Source: Paramecium octaurelia
Lineage: Eukaryota > Ciliophora > Oligohymenophorea > Peniculida > Parameciidae
Direction: 5' to 3'
Assembly (NCBI GenBank): GCA_905182995.1
Contig: CAJJDP010000111.1
Location: forward strand, 131,427-195,426
Length of the DNA: 64,000 nucleotides
In this document: piece by piece, positions 37,234-49,754 of the stretch
How the letters are laid out: each line of letters starts with the position of its first letter
Numbering within the stretch: the first letter of the stretch is position 1
The notes under the pieces: generated by a model
What the model was told of the DNA's origin: nothing
What the model saw: only the letters and a program-made list of their open reading frames with translations
Databases searched by the model: none
Made by a program: the position numbers and the translations under genes

Positions 37234-38650
37234 ATGATTATATTCTTGATTATATAAATTTCAAAATAATTGATTGTAGATGACACCAAGATATATAGAT
37301 ACAGTCATCAATTACAAATATCATTACCAACTGCAATTAATGCTGAATTGATACCAACCAACGAGCAATGTCAGATGTATAAACCAATCATCCAGAATAA
37401 CCTCGACTAACTCAAAATCATAGAGGACAACGTGATCAAGTAAATCTTTTTAAAATAATGGAAGTATAGATTTCATGGATGAGACTCAATTCTATTTTCA
37501 TTAGTTCATAGCAATTATTTAAAAGAATGATACTCAATTTTGGATCATAAGTGACAACCTCAAACTATACTAAATTGATGCTCAACAACGTAAAACCATT
37601 GAGATTATCAACCTGTCTGATTATTTATCCAAAGATTTCGATGTCTCCTTTTTTAAAGACAAGTTCAACAATATTTTTATTCATCAACAAGACTCCATCC
37701 TATTGATTCACAATAGGACTATAATACCCCACTTTCTCATCAATAGAGGACAAAGACATTAAACAATTTACCATCTTAACAACTACATCTTAACTGCCGT
37801 TGGTCCCTATGGTTTTGACATCTACGAAATCCACTATAACTATCCAAACCAAGAAATAGCAATCAAATTTCATTCAAGTTCTGTGCATTTACATCTGCAT
37901 CCAATAGGCATTAGTTATAATAAAATAGAGCCCAACAAATTGTTCATTCTGGATCAAAAGCTCGGATTAATCGTGGCTGAACTGAATGATAAAGGAGTAA
38001 TAAATCTAGACTCCTAACACCCTCTAGATTTCAGCAATCCTGACAAGATTTAAACAACCAACAAATTCATTTACATATCATCGAATGTTCAATTGAATAA
38101 ATATGACATTCTCACTTACAAATTAATAAGCATTCAAAAGTTGAAAAATATTCAGAAACTGTAAACTAGTGAAACTCAAGATGAAGTTGTTGTTCTGGGA
38201 TTCAATACGCATTACGTTGAAGATATGGAATGGAAATTTATTGGATTGCATGATCTCATCCTGAATGACAATCAGGTCGTCGCAGTTACTGGAACTAACT
38301 TTTACATAGGCAATATCATTAAATTACCTTTTCGGATATTATGTTCACATGTTCAAAATAGTGAAGAGTAATAATTCACTTTATTTTACAATACTACACA
38401 TGAATAACACGTTCAATAGTTGATTGTCTAAAGAATTGAGGTTGATTAATACAATCCAATTATCCAATTGTTGGCGAGTTTTTGTTTCGTTTTGATAGTG
38501 CTTCTACTTTTTGGTATTTATGATATTTATTATTAAGTGTGTCTCTATATCAACAAACTCAAATCGATTCATTTGTAACATGAGAGAATCAGAAAAAAAC
38601 TCGAAAACTAATAACACACAAGAATAACTATGAACAGTTAGATGTATTGA
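37234..38650 (+). CDS. Single-pass type I membrane protein, unknown
   Basis: ATG 37234 gives an N-terminal signal-like segment ('MIIFLIIQISKQLIV'). One 25-nt intron lies at 37440-37464; TGA 38648-38650. The roughly 400-residue luminal/extracellular part is rich in beta-strand-like segments with repeated Ile/Asp/Asn ('FWIISDNLKLYQIDAQQRK', 'KLFILDQKLGLIVAELN'), reminiscent of propeller repeats. A TM helix near the end ('LLASFCFVLIVLLLFGIYDIY') precedes a basic cytosolic tail. About 460 aa. No family recognised. Confidence 0.65.
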
Positions 38651-38804
38651 TATATATATTGATTTATCTATGAAAAAATTCTCGTTTTATCGCATGTATT
38701 AAATTGAAACATTCCCTTTATTCTTAATTTTAATATAATATAAAACCCATAAATTTATTATTAATAATCTCATATAAAAGGAAATTTATTAATTAAATAA
38801 ACTC

Positions 38805-38920
38805 AATCCTAGCGGGTTCTTTTCATTTATTGATGCAAAACCTATCCAAGTTTAAACCTATTTAATAGGTTGCGGGCGAGGCTCCTATTCCGGAAGCTAA
38901 GCTCGTTCTTAAATTAAACA
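38805..38920. ncRNA. Candidate structured non-coding RNA
   Basis: In an AT-rich intergenic gap this roughly 110-bp patch is clearly GC-richer and holds a perfect hairpin (AACCTAT-TTA-ATAGGTT, around 38855-38871) next to 'GCGGGCGAGG' and partly self-complementary 'GGAAGCTAAGCTC'. No coding frame crosses it. It lacks tRNA T-arm hallmarks and does not match U1, U2, U4, U5 or U6 as I know them. Strand is undetermined. It could be a snoRNA, RNase P/SRP-like RNA or other ncRNA. Confidence 0.35.
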
Positions 38921-39183
38921 AACGAAATTTATATATAATTATCAAATCTTCATCACTCTCTGGAGATTGCAGACTTAATTGAGACTTTTATTTAAAATAG
39001 TAAGGGAGTCAGAAATCCAGTTGATTGGCTAAATATATTATTGTAATTAGTTTTATATTATTATAATTCGTTCAAGTTAATTGTTAATTGTCATTATGCA
39101 TAACATATTTATATGTATATATAAATTTATTAAATTTATTAGATAGTGATATGATAAATTTAATTTCTAAGAATATATACTGA

Positions 39184-40577
39184 ATGACTTAAAATCTGAA
39201 ATTCCAAAAATTGAATCATGCTTTGCCAAATATTTAGATCTCTCAACATACGAAGATGTAACAGGATTATCAGGATGGATGTAGCACCGACAGAGTGATA
39301 AATTTGGTGAATAAAGTGAAAGCGAAGCTCAAATTAGTGAATAACACACCCGATGCGAGGTACGATATTGCAGCATGATTAGGTTTAATCGTTAACTGCA
39401 ATCGTTCAGGATACTTGATACTTTTGTTGACACAAAAACCAAACTAAGGAAGATGAATATTTTGAATAACAGAGATTTAATAGAATCAGTAAAGAATTAT
39501 CTAATAAGAAGGAAAATAGTCAGATAATTGGGCTAAGAAGAAGCAGATTTGGAAAAGATTTATGAATAATATGAAGTGAAGTTTGAAACAGAATTTGATA
39601 AGGCATTTTTAGACAGTGACTGTTTTCTAGATTTAGGTTTGGTTAAGGCTCCAATCAATAAAACTAAGGTGTTGTCTTAAGAGAAATTAAATGAAATTGG
39701 AAAGAGAGCAATCAGTTAATTTTAAACCTCCTCTGAATAAATGTCAAGCAGAGATTAAGTGACCAAATCTCAGTATGATTAAAATCTATTTTATTATTAT
39801 GTTGAGGATCACATAGAATAACTCAAAAAAGAGAAGGAAGAAACGGAGAATTTCATATAGAAATTAGGGAAAACTACGAAGAGCACAACCCATTTAGGCA
39901 GGGCAGACGATAAGCGGAGTAATTAGCCTTAGTAGTAGAAGATAACCTAAATAGATTATGATAAGGAACTCTTGAAGATAGTGTTGTAATATGGAATAGA
40001 CTTGAATTCAACCGAATATTTGGAGGAAGAGATCTATTCCGCATTCAAACAGAAGGCTAATGATTTTATCAAGTCAAAAATAAATGAGGCCAAAGTGAGA
40101 CACAATCACAATATAGAGGAAGATCAATTGAGAAATAAGTATTAGATCAGACCCTAAAAAAAGAGGATAAGTTCTATGTTCGAATAATAGTTCTTCAATT
40201 TTTCTAAGAATTATCCTCTTCCCAAATCAAGATACCAACCAGAGAGCAAAGAGCTCACTCTAGCCTCTGGAGATAGGAAATCGCAGATGTAGGAGAGAAT
40301 GGACAATAAGAAAGAAAAGACCTTGTTGCTAAGCTAGTTTAATTTGAAATCAAAGAGAATTATCAATATGTGTAATAAGGATGAACAGAAATTGTTGTAT
40401 AATGAGTTTATAAAGGAATTTTAAATGATGAATTTATATTTGGACGAAGCTATAACGAGAACCAACTTCAACAGAAAGCTCTCATAATTAGGCTTCACAA
40501 AAGAAGACTAATTTTTAATAAAAAAATAAATTGTACTTCCAGGAAGTTCCATTAGAAATCAATAAGATAACTAATGA
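39184..40577 (+). CDS. Hypothetical coiled-coil protein
   Basis: One 23-nt intron at 39360-39382, ATG 39184, TGA 40575-40577, about 455 aa. Hydrophilic throughout; helical, charged segments ('YLIRRKIVRQLGQEEADLEK', 'YYYVEDHIEQLKKEKEE', 'RKSQMQERMDNKKEK') suggest a coiled coil. The C-terminus ends with 'LSQLGFTKEDQFLIKK'. No TM, signal or known domain. The style is typical of ciliary or basal-body proteins of Paramecium, but this is inference. Confidence 0.65.
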
Positions 40578-40634
40578 CCAATAAATATATTTGTTAATGT
40601 TTTAATTATGTATTTCTGAATAAATATAAATTTA

Positions 40635-42325
40635 ATGAAAAAGAATCCAATTGAATAAATACATAGTTCTATTTTCGATAAAGTTGTGAAATCTTTAACT
40701 CTGTTTTTCATGATTCTCTCTTTATTGATCAGCATTGGATTGGATATCGTTCATGGTGTAGTTGATTTTTATTCAAATGACTCTTAATATGAGTCTCAGA
40801 ATGCTACAATTGCATACATCTCTGATAATCTGGTCTACAAACCAATCAAACAGTATCAAATACTAAATAATTAGAGTATATTTCAGAGACTTGGATTGTG
40901 ATTCGTCTGAAGAAATCTAATAATTATTTCCATTTGCAGAATACAATATCACTAGATGGTATTCGTAATTGATTTGCGTGACTAGATATGTTGACATCAG
41001 ATTGTCGACTGAATGTTCAGCTACTGAATATAATTGCGGCCCATATTGCATTGAAACGAGTGAAGGATCTTAGTGTCCCATCTCTAAATTGACTATAATA
41101 TAAAATGAGGTTGTTGATGAAGATGCAGATCAGAACTTAGAGAGTAAAAGGGATTTGTATATTTAAAGAGAGAATTCATCCTATGGCATATTTAAAATTC
41201 AAGTTGTAATACGAGGATACCCATGTTTGAATCCCTTATTATATATAACAGCAGGTTTAACCAATAATACTGATTATATTGATCCTGAGAATTGCGAAGG
41301 CTCTGATTTTGACACAGATAATAGTGTCAAAATAGAATAAACAACACTTTCAGAATTTGCTAAGTAAGGTTTAGAAGCATTATCTTTTAATGGAGTTCCT
41401 TCATCTGTCACTAATTCAGCTGTTACATATCTGACAGCAAGAGTACTTAATATATTTAATAAAGAATAAAATTGCTTCATAATCTGAAAGTAGATGTACA
41501 TAGATTGATAACAATATGATTAATGATACGGAAAATTGTGAGCAATCAATACAGGAGATTGGATTCATTTACGTAGTCATAAAAGAAATCTTCTCTGGAT
41601 TTATAGGGATTGTTTTAATCATCGAAATTTATCTGCTTAAATTTAGGATAGTGAATGACATTCGAATAATTACAGTCATTTTAAAAATCCTACTGATATG
41701 CCAGATGTCATTCATATTAATTGAAGGAGGTCTGATTTTATATTAGGAAAAGCTCAGAAGCGACTCAGAACTCTACTTTAAATCCATAGCTAGCTGTTAT
41801 TCTTCAGATCAGATTTAGAATGTATTTGCAAATTTTCCCAACCTCTTCCCTGCAGATGTCAATACTTACATTTCGCTAATTACAATCTCGATCATAGTTA
41901 TAGCTATCAGCGAATTCATCCTAATCATGATGTTTATAGTATAGATGTTCCATTGGTGCTTCAAACAAAAGAAGGAGAAAGCGTACATTCCTGAGTCCGA
42001 CACTTAGAGACAACCAATTCCTTCGAAAGAAGACATCCATCATTCTGAAACTAGTCCTTATCAAAACCCTTTATCCCCATATTAATCCAAATTTCCTCCT
42101 GTCTATTCGAATGTTCAAAATAACATCATTCAAAATCAAAGTAACCCAGCAAACTATGTAAATGAATATGTTCCTCCGAATTAATTTGGAGATCCTGCTT
42201 ATGTGCCTCCGAATTAATTTGGAGAATCTGCATAACCTAAATTTTCAGAAAGTTACATTCCCCCTCAGATTAACAATTTATAATCAACAACAGTAGTGGC
42301 AGGGAAGAAGAATTCCAAATATTGA
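40635..42325 (+). CDS. Four-TM membrane protein with large ectodomain
   Basis: Introns at 40853-40874 and 41443-41464 (22 nt each); ATG 40635; TGA 42323-42325; about 548 aa. TM1 'LTLFFMILSLLISIGLDIV' near residue 25; a loop of about 250 residues with Cys ('ECSATEYNCGPYC', 'NCEGSDF'); TM2 'FSGFIGIVLIIEIYLL'; TM3 'IITVILKILLICQMSFILI'; a short loop with 'SIASCYSSDQIQ'; TM4 'LITISIIVIAISEFILIMMF'; then a proline-rich cytosolic tail with a duplicated 'VPPNQFG' motif. The topology mirrors the gene at 11934-13649, suggesting one family. Function unknown. Confidence 0.7.
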
Positions 42326-42707
42326 AAAATTCATGCTGTATTATATATATATCAAATCTATACTTTATTAAAATTACATACTTTGCTTAAGAAATGAGTG
42401 CTACTTATTTTCAACATTTATTTTATAATATTTAGGTTAAAATCAGTTATTGAATAAGTTGTAATAATAAATAATTACTAACATCTCTGCTTATTTTGAT
42501 TAAATTTAATACTGAATTTAAAATTAATAAACTCAAACATTATGAAACCGATAAGCAAATTTATCAAATAATTAAACATCTCAATAAGAATTAGCATATG
42601 AATTAACTAAATAAAATCAATAAAATAATAAAATGAAAATTGTTCGAAGTTAATTTTAGAAAGTTTATAAAATTTGAATTTGAATTCTCCTATATAATTA
42701 CATATTT
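42326..42707. other. Intergenic, AT-rich
   Basis: Very AT-rich DNA after the four-TM gene; many A/T homopolymers. No convincing coding frame or RNA gene seen. Confidence 0.5.
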
Positions 42708-43450
42708 ATTAATGAAGGATTGTTTATAGAGATAATAAGTTGGATATAAATTAATTGCCAATTAGTCCTTTACAGGAACTCAAAAATACTGAGTTAGTTA
42801 TATAAAATGATATTTAAAATAAAGTTAGACTATAATTAATTTAATCATTTCCAAAGAAATGATAAAAAGTCTGGCATTTCGAATGGTATTAGTTCAGCCC
42901 AACTTGAATAAGATCTATCACTGTCTTTATATAAAAATGTCATGCTAGAAGTTAGTGAGTTCTATAAGCATCCTTTATCATCTTCAAATAGTAGCATGAC
43001 TAATCCCCAGACAACAGCTGCTTGAAGAGGGAAAGCGTCCCATGAGGAAGGTAGTAGTTTTCTTCTCTGAATGTTTGAAGCCAAACCTATAATTACTCTA
43101 CTCATAACATAGAGAACAATTTATTAATTGACAGCAGATTTATTTCTTCCAAAAACGAGATAGCCACATATGGCTCCACTTATTAGATTATGGAGCTTGG
43201 TCTACTTCTTTCTTATGTTATTTAGAATACAGACTATTGATTTGTAGAGGAATACAAAAGTGCCCAGATTTTTTGCATGTTAGTACGTCAACTATATAAC
43301 AGTGATGAATTTGGACTTGATAGAGCCAGGTCTAAAAAGAAAAGTCATTACTAGAGCGTGAAAGAATCTTATCTTTCCTCCATAATAGATGCCTTGTCTC
43401 AAACCAAGGAGAGAGGATTTGATACAACTCTCGTGATTGCAAATTTATGA
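42708..43450 (+). CDS. Probable gene, exon structure unresolved
   Basis: Several protein-like stretches lie on the plus strand: 'LPISPLQELKNTELVIQNDIQ', 'ISNGISSAQLEQDLSLSLY', 'PRQQLLEEGKRPMRK', 'DSHIWLHLLDYGAWSTSF', and a clear last exon 'EYKSAQIFCMLVRQLYNSDE' through 'KERGFDTTLVIANL' to TGA 43448-43450. A 31-nt GTT..TAG intron joins the last two; the earlier ones are in different frames with no good introns. Possibly a gene with sequence errors or a pseudogene. It ends 27 bp before the ATPase ATG. Confidence 0.4.
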
Positions 43451-43477
43451 CATTATTATATAATAATTATATTATTT

Positions 43478-46400
43478 ATGCAATCAGATATTGTAGTTTA
43501 TGATCTAACTGTTTCAAAGATATGGTGTACGATGTGTGTGAATAAGATAAAATCGAGCTTTGAAGGTTAGCAAGGTACTAGTTATTTCAACAATTGCAAG
43601 GTATTATATATGTTCAAGTGAACGTAATGGCTGAACGAGTGATCATTTCATTCAATCAATCACTCATGTAAATTAATTTTTTGTATCCTCTAGCTCACTC
43701 GACTAGATTAAGGCGATCTTGGAACAAAACAATTTTTTTATAGTTGGTCAACCAAGATTAATTAATACTGACTCCAATTAATTGAGGAGGTGTTAGTTCT
43801 TTTTTCCAAATTCGGACTTTCAATTAGACGACTTGAAACAAATAAGGAGCAATCTCCACCAATAGTATCAGGGTGGACTAAGAGAAATTTAGTAAGAAAA
43901 TTTTAAATATAACATGCAAGTATAATTTTATTAATAACATTTTTAAAAGTCTGGTTAATTAATAACCATATCTTATTAGCCATTGTCAATTTCGGCATTT
44001 TAGATAAAATAGAACATATAAGCCTAAATCTAGGACAAAATTCCAACAATAGATGAAAAAGAGAAGATTGGTTCTGACCCTTAATTCCTTGTTTATAATG
44101 CACTCCTCGAAAAATTCAAAAAGAAAAGTGGATATTAGGAAGCAGTCACCTATAGAAAGTTCATTTTAGCCATTGTGTTAAGCATCCAATTTTTAGTATT
44201 TTGTTCCATCATGCCTCATTTCGATTATTATAACCCTTTTCTATCGTATCCTCATGAAGAATCCATATTTAGTATCTACTTGGTATTCATCTTTTTCACG
44301 ACAACTTTCACATTGATTTAATTTGGCACTCCAACTTACAAGAACGCATATCGCTTGTTCATCAAATACAGGTAAGCATCTATACTTCTATCATTTAGAA
44401 TGTGTAATATGGATACATTATTGACTCTGGGTTCATTGGCTGCTTATTGTATGAGTTTGTTCTTGATTGTTGTTTACACTCTCGAAGGATAGAATACAGA
44501 AGAAGAGACCGATTGTGAGGAAACCTAAATGGAAAGAATAATGAACATAATACACGACCTAGAATCTGCAGGACTGATACTTACTGTAATTACGATAGGC
44601 AAATACTTCGAAGGAAAGGCAAAACAGACAATAATGGAGATGCAGAATCAAATATTTCCTCAAGATTAGTTATTAAAGACACCTACTGTTATGAAGGTAT
44701 AAGTGAAGAACTAGGATTACGACATCAATTTTTAAGAGAGTTGTGATATTTCATTATTGGAAAAGGGAGACTTGATTGTTCTTGAGAAGGGAATGAAATT
44801 ATTATTGGATGGAGTAATTGTTAAAGGTTCGGTATCAGTGATTGATTCAATTTGTTATGGATAAGATGATAGATTTCAAGCCTCAATGGGAACTAGACTG
44901 AAATCTGGTGCTGATATCCTAGATGGTTCATGTATCTTTTAAGTAGAGTAAGTGATTGAGTCTTCTATGTTGTTTCAAATAGCTGAACAATTAAACTTAG
45001 CATAATCAGAAAGGGAAAGCAAGGACTTTGGAATCACAGCAATGTTGCAATAATTATCTTAGAGGTTTGTAGTTGGAGTCATTTGTGTGGGCTTGATTGT
45101 ATTTACAGTTTGGACAGTTTTAATAGGATTTGATATTGTTGAAATTGATGAATATTGTGTTTGGTGTTTTCCTTTTGAGAGGGCTATTTCTATTTTGGTT
45201 GCCTCATGTCCTTGTGCATTGGGATTGGCAGTACCATCTGTGGTTATCATCACATTAAACTTGGCTTTGAAATCTGGAATCTTGATAAAAAAGGTATTAA
45301 ATCAGTTATTGATCTTAGAATACTATTTTTGAATCAATTAACAAAATAAATTGTATTATTTTTGATAAGACAGGAACCTTATTCACTAAAGTGGACCACA
45401 TTGAATCTTTCACTCTTCTATCTAAGAATGAGACAGAGATTTCGTTAAAGTAATAGGATAAAACTGTTGTGAAGGTTAAATAATTTTAGAAATCTTTGGT
45501 GATGTCTGATCCTGTTGACACTAAAAGAGATATACCAAATACTGAAGGTAAAATATAATCGAATCTGAAATTCAATAAGACTTTGTCAGGTCAAGATTTA
45601 TGGGCTATTCTGGGAGTCTTAGAAAAAGACTTCAATCATCCTATCGCTACCTTATTATTCAAGGAATCTGTTCAAAGATAAATTGGAAGATAGAGTACAT
45701 TTGTCCTTACTGAACAAGCAAGATAAGACAAAAATGGAATCATTGGAAATGTAACTAGAACTACTGATCAAACATAGTTTAGATGTTTAATTGGAAATAT
45801 TGCTCATCTAAATGAAAATGGGGCAATACTAGAAGATTATATCATTAAAAAATGTTAGTGTCTGGAAAGAAAGGGAAAAACAGTGATTCTAATGACTATT
45901 GATGGTATACCAGAAGTAATCCTATGTTTGGATAACAAAACCAATTTAAGACCTGAAGCCAAGGCTGTGATCACATATTTAAGAGAAAATCTGAATAAAA
46001 CTGTTTATATTTTGTCTGGGGATTCAAAGAAAACAGTGTCCTCTGTAGGCAAATACTTAGATATACCACCAAGCCACCAGTATGCTGAAATAGATGCAGA
46101 GGGAAAATAAAGGTTCTTAAAGGAGTTAAAAGAGAGAAATTAGGAAGTCATGATGATTGGAGATGGACTCAATGATGTTCTCTCACTCCAATAAGCTTCT
46201 ATTGGTGTTGCTATTAATGCAAAATCGGAATTGAATCTCATGGCTTCAGATGTAATAGTCCTTAATGAAAACTTGTGGAGCATCGTATCTCTCATAAATT
46301 TGATGAACACAGCGTTAAAAGTAATCTATATCAACCTGATTTGGGCCTTTGCTTATAATTTGTTGATGGCACGTAAGATTTTTTATCAGATTTTTAGCTA

Positions 46401-46669
46401 TCGCAGCTGGTGTGTTCTATGGATAAGGATTTACTATATCTCCAATGATATCCTCTACATCAATGTCCTTATCATCTATTATTGTTGTACTTATTAGCAA
46501 CTTCATGAAACTGATCAAATTTGATCCATCACAATGTCACAGCATTCCAAGAATGCAAAAGTACAGATTGCATGAGGAATCTAACTTCTAATCAGACTCT
46601 TATCTTTAAGTAGACAATACCCAAGAATCTGCTCGAAAAGTAAATGATTAAAGAAATATTATGATTTGA
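43478..46669 (+). CDS. P1B-type heavy-metal (copper) ATPase, TGE motif absent
   Basis: Cation pump of the CopA/ATP7 type. Introns at 43575-43600, 43668-43693, 44372-44398, 45294-45318 and 46373-46397. Order: N-terminal metal-binding HMA domain with 'WCTMC' (CxxC); several TM helices ('FILAIVLSIQFLVFCSI', 'LLTLGSLAAYCMSLFLIVV'); the actuator domain; a TM with 'SCPCALGLAVPS' (CPC metal site); phosphorylation motif 'DKTGT'; 'HPIA' nucleotide-site HP; 'GDGLNDV' hinge; the last TMs. The expected actuator TGE loop reads 'SICYGQDD', with Gln from TAA, so the dephosphorylation Glu is missing. About 1,020 aa. Possibly a specialised or inactive pump. Confidence 0.88.
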
Positions 46670-46724
46670 ATATAAAAGGATTATATATATATTTGAATAA
46701 TTTAAATTCAAGGTTCATCAGCTT

Positions 46725-48234
46725 TCAGTATTTTGTCTTTTAATCCTCTTGTTTTTACTTAAGGGATGTTTGGGAACAGAATTAAAGTTGAATTGATTCA
46801 GATTGCTCTCTGTATAAGGTGTAAACAAATCAAATTCTTAGATTCCAATATTGTTTTTAGAGGTATCAGTTTCTGACTATGAATTCTTTTGTGCACTGAC
46901 ACTTCTTACCTTGGTTCTTCGTGATTGGATTGGCACCTTTGAATAACTTACAACAAATTAGCTTAATTCATCAACTGAAGGTTAAGTAATCTTTTTGACA
47001 CTATGAAAATCAAATTTACTTTTTTAAGGGGATTCATAAAACACATTGGTTTCATTATTTACCTTTTTGGTTGATTGAGCATTGCGTAATAAAATTTGAT
47101 TCAAGTTCTCTGTTTTTTCAGTCTAAATTTATAGATTTTGTTGAATTGCATTTTCATAACTGAATTTTAATTGTTCAGTTTATTAATTTAATAAATGGAC
47201 TGTCTATCTAGCATTTGACAATTCTTTCTATGCCTCTTCACTATATAATTTAAATCTTTTTAAGTCTTGTACTTCTCTCCTGTATTTAAAAAGATACCCT
47301 TTCTATGATCCTATTCTTGTTTCTGACTACTATAAATCCGTTAATCTCTATTAATGAGTTGATTTCCAATACCTGACTTGATCAGCCAAATCATTATTTT
47401 TCTGGTTTTGCATTTCATACAAATCTCTATATTTATCCAATTGTTGGGATAATTAATTGTTTAAATCAATAAGATCCTTATTTGCCCTTATTAAATTCTA
47501 CTCTTTTAGTTTTAACTGATTGATTTCATTTTCATATTTTTCTTTGGCTTCCTCAAATTGTTACTCTAGTTTCTTCATTCTTTTATTTAGTTCCTCATTG
47601 TTCTGCTTCAATTCATTGCAATATTGATTAAGATTTTTTAGGCTATCCTTCAACTTATTATTTTCAGTCTCTAAATTCTAGACAGTCGCCTCTAGTTGTT
47701 TATTCATACTAAGAAAGGTGTTTTAGGCTGTAAATTCTGTTCTGATTTAGATCAATTCCTATTCCTGTAACTATTGACTCATTTCTGAATTCTTCAATTT
47801 GACTTCCTTGTCCATTAATGCTGCTTTAGCACTTTTCCATTCCAACCATAACTTCAAATACTCATCCTTGAAGAGGTTTCCCAATTAGTCTGCTATTTAT
47901 TACAAGATCTCCTTCAGTAGCCTCTTGAACTTAAAGTTCACATTCTGAATTTCTACAAAATTAGCTGCTCTGATTGCTTCAATCACCTTATCTTGACTTG
48001 TAACTTATGCCTTAACTCAATTGATTATAATGTAATACATTCAATCATTTCTTTTGCTCCTTTCTACCCTTATGATTTCTCGCATTACTATAAACTCTCA
48101 GAAGTCAAATTTTGAAATTAAGAATAATAAGTATTGGGATCAAATAATCGCTTGGATTTGCCATTAATTTCCTTGTCAATCACTTTTTTAATCGACTGCT
48201 CATCTTATTTATAATCTAACAAATTATTTTGCAT
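46725..48234 (-). CDS. Long coiled-coil protein
   Basis: ATG 48234-48232, a 23-nt intron in the N-terminal part, TGA 46725-46727, about 490 aa. After a short N-terminal helix ('QSIKKVIDKEINGKSKRLF') residues about 120-400 form a near-continuous coiled coil rich in Gln, Glu, Asn and Leu ('LETENNKLKDSLKNLNQYC', 'LIDLNNQLSQQLDKYRDLY'). The tail is Ser/Thr/Lys-rich. No motor or other catalytic domain. Likely cytoskeletal or basal-body associated; family not assigned. Its stop converges on the ATPase stop 55 bp away. Confidence 0.7.
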
Positions 48235-48298
48235 TTTATTATTATAATTAAAGTGTCGAATAAATATATATTGATTAAATTTCTTAACTAATATAAAA

Positions 48299-49699
48299 TC
48301 AACTGATATTAGTGCTGACTGTTTCAGTTATATTTTGAATCTCAAGAATTTGCTCTTATTTATCCTACTTAAACTTTAATTATTCCACAACTTAAGAGAG
48401 TATATCAATAGTTTAGTGCTTCTCCAAAATAAGGCTATATGCTGACACTTCCTATTTAGCTTCAATTTTATTTTAGCCCTATTTCATTTTCTAAACCTAC
48501 TCCAGTGCTTATTTCAAAACAGTCTCCATCTTTTCATATAATGCATACTTATCAATAACTTGTAAATTTATTTCACCCTTATCATTGCATGGCAATTGGT
48601 ATAACACCAAGCTTGATTTTACCACCCTATTATCAGGTATAATAAAATCTATTTTCCCTTTAAGTTCAACTGGGAGTAATTCCAACTCAATTTTTTGTAG
48701 ATTGGTAGATTTCTCTAAGCTTTCGTGCAAAATCTATTTCCCATTGTAAAATACATTAACTATGTATTTGTTGTTGTTCTCTATTTGCTAGAGGAGACTT
48801 CCCTATTTTTCATTACGCAAGGCTATTAATTTACACAAGGATTCTGTTTAGAAATAGTCTTGCCAAGTTTTATTAAAATTCAAAATCCCTTTGCTACTTT
48901 AGAATGCAACGATATCCTTATTGTTTAAATCGTCAATCAGGCTTTAAATTTATTTTGACTTTGTCACAATCACTAAGTATAATGGTTTTTCTCTAATAAA
49001 GTTTCCATTTTCATAAGTGCCCTTGTTTTAAATTTGATCAGAAAAAATTTGAACCTACATTTATGTCGAATTCTCTATCTCTCCATCAACTTTTGGAATT
49101 ACACTCAATTCGATCAAGTGATCCTTATCATATTAGATGTTTCTAAATATTGATGTTCTCTACGCAATTTGATGGTTGTGAATAACTGAGTGTTCCATAG
49201 AAACTTAATCACATATGGTCCTGTCTTAATTCACCTAGAGATATTCAATAACAGGTTAATCTTTCTTAATTGCTTTTATGCATTTATATTTAAGCATCCC
49301 TTAATCTTAATTCTATTAGTAAATCACTCTTAATTGAAGAAATCTTTGTTGCTATTATAGGACAGAACTCGGTTATTCCTTGTAAACATCTTGCAAGATT
49401 CTTTTAGACTCAATAATATCTTTATTGGCAACAATTATTGCAGAATCTAGTCCAAATTCTTGCAACACTTTTTCCATAGTGCAATCACTTTTAAATAGTT
49501 TTTCATATGGGCCTTCCACATTATCACCATCTCTATAATTTATGATGGTAATAGAAATAAGTTCATTATCCATTATTATATTTATAAATAAATGTTTATT
49601 ATTTTTTAATATAAGGGTGAATGTATCTTTTATTCTTTCTGCAAAATATGCCTTAAAGTATGAATCCACATGCGTGTCAATCAAAGTTTGAGAGTGCAT
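48299..49699 (-). CDS. Hypothetical protein, beta-rich then coiled coil
   Basis: Intronless frame of 466 codons, ATG 49699-49697 to TGA 48299-48301. The N-terminal two thirds look globular with repeated strand-like blocks ('IKDTFTLILKNNKHLFINI', 'KIDFIIPDNRVVKSSLVLYQ'). From about residue 380 a Gln/Glu/Lys helix suggests a coiled coil ('KMKQGQNKIEAKQEVSAY'). No TM or signal peptide. I do not recognise the family. Gln codons are almost all TAA/TAG; standard-code reading leaves only fragments. Confidence 0.65.
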
Positions 49700-49754
49700 A
49701 TAGTTTATATATAAATTTATTTTATCTAGATTTATAAATTATTTTTATATAGAT

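Noticed and set aside
38805..38920. tRNA gene
   Set aside because: No cloverleaf, no T-arm GGTTCRA box and no plausible anticodon arm on either strand.
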